From Archaeoglobaceae archaeon (GTDB taxonomy: Archaea > Halobacteriota > Archaeoglobi > Archaeoglobales > Archaeoglobaceae): a DNA stretch of 17,842 bases. The notes under the pieces are model-generated. The model was not told where the DNA came from and did not search any database. It was given only the letters and a program-made list of their open reading frames with translations. The stretch spans positions 1 to 17,842 of the forward strand of contig JALWBF010000035.1 of assembly GCA_027016055.1 (NCBI GenBank), written 5' to 3'. The first letter of the stretch is position 1. Each line of letters begins with the position of its first letter. Shown piece after piece: positions 14,885-17,842 of the stretch. The translations under genes were made by a program, and so were the position numbers.

Positions 14885-15019
14885 CTACCTCATGCCGACG
14901 TTCGGAATTTGTATTATATCGCTAGCATCCCCTATCGGATCGCTTATGCTCCCGAGGCTTACTATGAAGCCGGAAATAAAAGCACCTTCTGAATCTTCTT
15001 TCAAATATTCCTCCTTCAC
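14885..15019 (-). CDS. Small ORF, 44 aa, between Trm-G10 and PiT genes
   Basis: A GTG-started frame fills the otherwise empty space between two operon genes. It begins 12 bp after the Trm-G10 stop and ends 4 bp before the PiT start. GGGGAT sits at good ribosome-binding distance before the GTG. The protein starts VKEEYLKEDSEGAFISGF and ends SDPIGDASDIIQIPNVGMR. I do not recognise it. The SDPIGDASDII stretch faintly recalls the C-terminal helix of PhoU/DUF47 proteins that usually accompany PiT, so it could be a remnant of such a regulator, or a small accessory peptide. Spacing supports a real gene more than the sequence does. Confidence 0.45.
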   Translation of the reverse strand: MKEEYLKEDSEGAFISGFIVSLGSISDPIGDASDIIQIPNVGMR

Positions 15020-15031
15020 GATTATCCCCTT

Positions 15032-16003
15032 TCATTTTCTACATATAAAAAACCTTCTCACCAAGCTCTTGTGAACCCTCTGATAGAACTTACCTTCGAT
15101 TCTGAAATATCGTCCGAATATATCATCCGCATCTACGTTTATAACCAGAACAGCCCTGCAACCATCCTTTAGAACCCTCCAAATTTCCTCCGTTGCCCTC
15201 TCATACAGATCTTCCCCGTAACTTCTCGTAGCCCTTAAGTAAGGGAAATCCGTCACCACAGCATCGAAGCTATCATCCTTAAACGGAATGTTCCTCGCAT
15301 CTCCCCATATAACGTTGGTCGGCAATCCGAAGAACTTCAGGTTCTTCGCGCATCCGAAAACCACCTTTCTGAAAGCATCTATTCCGGCGAATTCAACTCC
15401 CATGAGTCCGGCTTCGATCAGAAAGGTTCCGGTTCCGCACATAGGATCGAGCATGATCCCCTTAACTCCGGTTATGTTCACCAAAGCCCTCGCGAATCTC
15501 GGAACTATTACGCTCGGCATGAAAAAAGGTCTTTTGTCGGGTCTTCTCTCCATAAACTGCTTCTTATTCGTCCTATGCATAAGAATCCCGACATGAGCTC
15601 TCTCCGCGAGATAAACGCGGATTATCTTATCCGGCTTGGATACGCTTATCTTGGCACCTCTCTTCCACAAAATAGCTCCCAAAGTTTTTTCAAGCTCCAA
15701 AGAATTTATATTCTCCCATCTCTTCCCGATCTTTCTTACCCTAACGCATACGTATCCGGACGGAATCGGAATCTCTTTAAAAGCTTCCTCAAGCTCGTTG
15801 ATATGACAGCTTACAAAAAATTGAGAAATTTCGTGCGTCAGAGCTATACGATCGAATGCTTTAATATCGCCTTCGAAATCGGCGATCAGGATCTGCTCGT
15901 CCTCATCTAGCTTCTCAATACTTCCGTAACTGCTCAGCAATCCCAATACTTCTTCCTTAGCCAATTCCGGATGTTCGCCCGAGAGGAAAAATATCAGCCT
16001 CAT
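15032..16003 (-). CDS. THUMP-domain tRNA (guanine-10-N2)-methyltransferase (Trm-G10/Trm11 family), 323 aa
   Basis: This enzyme probably makes m2G or m2,2G at tRNA position 10, using SAM. The N-terminal part (about 1-140) is the THUMP/ferredoxin-like tRNA-binding region. The catalytic Rossmann domain follows, with the SAM loop DPMCGTGTFLIEA (186-198), the acidic GIDA (207-210), WGDARNIPF (233-241) and motif IV at 252-255. Motif IV reads DFPY rather than the DPPY usual for amino-methylating enzymes. The preceding PSVIVPRFARALVNITG (163-179) is typical of Trm11/Trm-G10. Its ATG overlaps the srp19 stop (ATGA). Confidence 0.88.
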   Translation of the reverse strand: MRLIFFLSGEHPELAKEEVLGLLSSYGSIEKLDEDEQILIADFEGDIKAFDRIALTHEISQFFVSCHINELEEAFKEIPIPSGYVCVRVRKIGKRWENINSLELEKTLGAILWKRGAKISVSKPDKIIRVYLAERAHVGILMHRTNKKQFMERRPDKRPFFMPSVIVPRFARALVNITGVKGIMLDPMCGTGTFLIEAGLMGVEFAGIDAFRKVVFGCAKNLKFFGLPTNVIWGDARNIPFKDDSFDAVVTDFPYLRATRSYGEDLYERATEEIWRVLKDGCRAVLVINVDADDIFGRYFRIEGKFYQRVHKSLVRRFFICRK

Positions 16004-16287
16004 CTTTTTTTCTTGCTATCTCTAAGCTCGGCAATCTTCTTTGCGATATCTATCATAATGTGAATCTTCGACTTCGTCTTCGGAACTATTACTCTGCCGC
16101 AATCCTCCCACCAACACTTAGGATACTTCTTCTCCTCAACCTCGAATTGAATTCCCAAAGCTCTGCAAGCTTCAACGAGCTCCGCAAGCTTAACGTTCGG
16201 AACAGCATACTTCAGCGGGATCTTCCTTCCCTCGCTCCTCGTTTTCCTGCTATCCAAATTGACCGTCCAAATTACGCAGGTTTTCAT
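16000..16287 (-). CDS. srp19: Signal recognition particle 19 kDa protein SRP19, 95 aa
   Basis: SRP19 binds the tips of SRP RNA helices 6 and 8 and helps SRP54 assemble, for targeting of membrane and secreted proteins. The N-terminus MKTCVIWTVNLD and SRKTRSEGRKIP (13-24) are signature parts of the RNA-binding fold, followed by YPKCWWEDCGRVIV (55-68). I choose ATG 16287, which has a strong AGGAGGAG ribosome-binding site and overlaps the hisE stop as ATGA, over an in-frame ATG 27 bp upstream that would lie inside hisE. Its stop overlaps the next gene's start in the same way. The tail is basic, as usual in archaeal SRP19. Confidence 0.95.
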   Translation of the reverse strand: MKTCVIWTVNLDSRKTRSEGRKIPLKYAVPNVKLAELVEACRALGIQFEVEEKKYPKCWWEDCGRVIVPKTKSKIHIMIDIAKKIAELRDSKKKR

Positions 16288-16571
16288 CTTCTCCTCCTCT
16301 CGAGTTCGTTCCATATCTCCTCAAGCTTTATATCGAGCTTAACGAACAGAACCATCATGTGATAGATAAGATCTGCGGCTTCGTATATTATTTCATCTCT
16401 GCTTCCGTCCTTAACAGCCAAAATCAGCTCTGTGCATTCCTCGCCTATCTTCTCAAGTATCGCATTGATCCCCTTCTCATGGTAGAGAAGCCTCGACGTA
16501 TATGAGTTCTCCTTCGGATTCAGCTTTCGATCCATCAAAACCTCATACAGTTCGTCGAGTATCATGCTCAT
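16284..16571 (-). CDS. hisE: Phosphoribosyl-ATP pyrophosphatase, 95 aa
   Basis: HisE hydrolyses PR-ATP to PR-AMP in the second step of histidine synthesis. It belongs to the all-alpha MazG/NTP-PPase fold, and the metal-binding acidic residues are visible in EKIGEECTE (40-48) and EAADLIYHM (64-72). The start, DELYEVLMDRK (6-16), and ENSYTSRLL are diagnostic. It is a stand-alone HisE, not fused to HisI. Either ATG 16571 or ATG 16565 could be used; the first overlaps the preceding stop as ATGA. No other histidine gene is in the window, so it sits apart from its pathway partners. Confidence 0.95.
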   Translation of the reverse strand: MSMILDELYEVLMDRKLNPKENSYTSRLLYHEKGINAILEKIGEECTELILAVKDGSRDEIIYEAADLIYHMMVLFVKLDIKLEEIWNELERRRR

Positions 16572-17350
16572 CCCGTCTTCCTAAAAGTTATCTCCACGAG
16601 CGGGTGAGGTGTATCTTCTATAACCTTAACATCCTTCAGGGACTTTATCCCCTTCTTCCTAACCAGCTTTTCGATTCCCAGCTCTATGCCTTCCGGAACC
16701 TTCAGAATGTATGCATCGAGCTCCTTGACTCCAATCTTCAGTGCCGCAACTGCTCTATGATGTCCGTCGATCAAATAAAGCCTGTTATCCTTCTTTACCA
16801 CCACTATCGGCTCCGCCAATCCCCTTCTCAGTTCGTGAATCCTTCCGTTCAGCTCATCCGCATAAACCTTAGTCTGAGTAGGAATTAGATGATCTATCTT
16901 AACCTTCCCCCTTTCGACGCCAACCTTAATGCCGTGAATTTTCTCCAAAGTTCTCTTCAGCTTTTCAACCTTCTCAGGACTCGCTCTTTCGATTTGACTT
17001 CTTATAACATCCGCATTCGAAATTATACCTACGAGCCTTCCGTTCCTATCCACAACGGGAAGCTTGGAGTGTCCGGTTCTGAACATAACCCTTGCTACAT
17101 CCCTTAAGTCCATGAAGTCCATCGCAACGTATAGTTCCTTGCTCATGACGTCCTTTATCTTCATCTTCGGATCCTTCCTCAGCAGGTCTATGGAGGAAAC
17201 GTAACCTATCACCTTTCTATCCTTATCTATAACCGGAAAGCCGTCATGTCCTGTTTTCTCAATTAGATTTATCGCATCCTCAACGGTATCATCCGGCGAT
17301 AGGGTTATGACGTTCCGTGTCATGTAGTCCGCAACCTTAAGTTTGGACAT
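16568..17350 (-). CDS. CBS-domain pair fused to a ParB/Srx-type domain, 260 aa
   Basis: Two CBS domains come first: residues 1-60 (VADYMTRNVITLSPDDTVED, then GFPVID) and 64-120 (IKDVMSKELYVAMDFMDLRD, then KLPVVD). Such pairs bind adenine nucleotides and regulate the attached domain. Residues about 145-220 form a ParB/sulfiredoxin-like domain with YLIDGHHRAVAALKIG (192-207). The DGHHR motif (195-199) is shared by ParB-type proteins and by the archaeal free-serine kinase SerK, which uses this fold. So the protein may be a nucleotide-regulated small-molecule kinase rather than a chromosome-partitioning protein; that is inference. No parA gene lies nearby. It heads the operon with hisE, srp19, Trm-G10 and pit, and starts from a TATA box about 27 nt upstream. 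Confidence 0.83.
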   Translation of the reverse strand: MSKLKVADYMTRNVITLSPDDTVEDAINLIEKTGHDGFPVIDKDRKVIGYVSSIDLLRKDPKMKIKDVMSKELYVAMDFMDLRDVARVMFRTGHSKLPVVDRNGRLVGIISNADVIRSQIERASPEKVEKLKRTLEKIHGIKVGVERGKVKIDHLIPTQTKVYADELNGRIHELRRGLAEPIVVVKKDNRLYLIDGHHRAVAALKIGVKELDAYILKVPEGIELGIEKLVRKKGIKSLKDVKVIEDTPHPLVEITFRKTG

Positions 17351-17370
17351 TACTAAAAGTTAAGTCGCTC

Positions 17371-17382
17371 TGATATTAAAAT
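17371..17382 (-). promoter_or_regulatory. TATA promoter of the CBS-ParB/hisE/srp19 operon
   Basis: On the - strand the sequence GATTTTAATATC lies about 27 nt before ATG 17350, with no Shine-Dalgarno near that start, so the message is probably leaderless. The gap to the preceding gene's stop is 33 bp, so the box lies in or next to the only intergenic DNA here. Confidence 0.55.
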
Positions 17383-17383
17383 C

Positions 17384-17842
17384 CTATGTGATCTTCTTCT
17401 TAAGCTGATCCCTTATAAAATCTTCAATCGGCTTTGGAAGATGAATACCTTCGGAATCTATCGTAAATTCGGCAAACTCAGGTTCGATATAACCGAAAGT
17501 TTTTACGAGCTTTACATACCTTTTAACGCTATCGTCGAACCTCCTTTCAAGTTCGATTATATTCGAAAACATCAAGCTAACCGAAGTTTCGGTATATATA
17601 TCGTGGGCATTCTTTACGAGCGTAAAAATTCCGCTCGCCTTATCGCTTTCAATTCTAACAAGTATGTTCCTCAGAAAGTGAACTACCCTCTGGGTGGCGT
17701 GATAAAGCAAGAGACCGGAAATTGAATCGAACGCCAACAAATATCCTTCTCCGACCAGATCGAGAACCCTACCGATTGCCAAACTAACTTCATTCAGATT
17801 TATCGGATTGCTAACGATAACATCCCTTTCCGTATGTGTTGA
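17384..17842 (-). CDS. C-terminal part of a RecA-like (DUF7504/RAD55-like) protein, partial
   Basis: The frame is open to the right edge of the window, so the true start lies outside; a TTG at 17782 is internal. The visible 152 codons begin STHTERDVIVSNPINLNEVS and continue to FDSISGLLLYHATQRVVHF, a pattern like the Walker B strand and following helix of archaeal KaiC/RAD55-like proteins in which DSIS/DSLT is followed by a long helix. The rest, with SVSLMFSNIIELERRF and FAEFTIDSEGIHLP, matches a signalling or regulatory ATPase-like protein of unknown role. The P-loop, if present, is outside the window. Confidence 0.6.
   Translation of the reverse strand, partial: STHTERDVIVSNPINLNEVSLAIGRVLDLVGEGYLLAFDSISGLLLYHATQRVVHFLRNILVRIESDKASGIFTLVKNAHDIYTETSVSLMFSNIIELERRFDDSVKRYVKLVKTFGYIEPEFAEFTIDSEGIHLPKPIEDFIRDQLKKKIT

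Noticed and set aside
1..17842. tRNA, rRNA, CRISPR, IS elements or a replication origin
   Set aside because: No tRNA-like cloverleaf with CCA-end context, spaced repeat, transposase or origin-box cluster was seen on reading both strands by eye; a covariance-model scan would be more sensitive.

Overview
The window reads as a compact chromosomal segment of a euryarchaeon, most likely a member of the Archaeoglobi. The signs are an L1-L10(P0)-L12(P1) ribosomal cluster with acidic P-protein tails, the ether-lipid enzymes GGGP synthase and DGGGP synthase, SRP19, an archaeal THUMP/Trm-G10 tRNA methyltransferase, an archaeal signal peptidase, and TATA boxes about 25 nt from start codons that often lack a Shine-Dalgarno. 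The genus is inferred from remembered family sequences (L10 and GGGP synthase look very Archaeoglobus-like); no search was run.

Layout. 1-1455: end of rpl1, then rpl10 and rpl12 on +, closed by a T-rich terminator. 1539-4283 (-): an unrecognised soluble protein followed by a DUF2298/YYY multi-pass membrane protein, in one operon. 4345-5385 (+): asd. 5385-6029 (+): remains of a HEPN/MNT (hepT-mntA) toxin-antitoxin pair fused to the end of asd. 6021-7289 (-): glyA. 7342-8226 (+): a membrane-anchored protein with two tandem LEA14/WHy domains. 8246-10371 (-): the lipid pair GGGP synthase and DGGGP synthase, then a DUF2148 Fe-S protein with its own promoter. 10421-11740 (+): a LysE-type exporter and signal peptidase I. 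11690-12988 (-): aroA. 13039-13947 (+): an ADP-ribosylglycohydrolase. 13933-17350 (-): a tight operon of CBS-ParB protein, hisE, srp19, Trm-G10, a 44-codon small ORF and a PiT phosphate transporter. 17384-17842 (-): the C-terminal part of a RecA-like ATPase-type protein running off the edge.

Almost everything is housekeeping: translation, protein targeting and export, amino-acid biosynthesis (asd, aroA, hisE, glyA) and membrane lipid synthesis. The gene density is extreme: ATGA start/stop overlaps inside operons, convergent genes overlapping by 9, 15 and 51 bp, and four divergent pairs separated by only 49-61 bp.

The two things most worth a second look are (i) the decayed hepT-mntA module, short enough to escape ordinary gene calling, in which both catalytic centres appear to have been deleted, and (ii) the repeated architecture in which one near-palindromic TATA element sits about midway between two divergent, apparently leaderless start codons. 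No tRNA, rRNA, CRISPR array or insertion sequence was seen.
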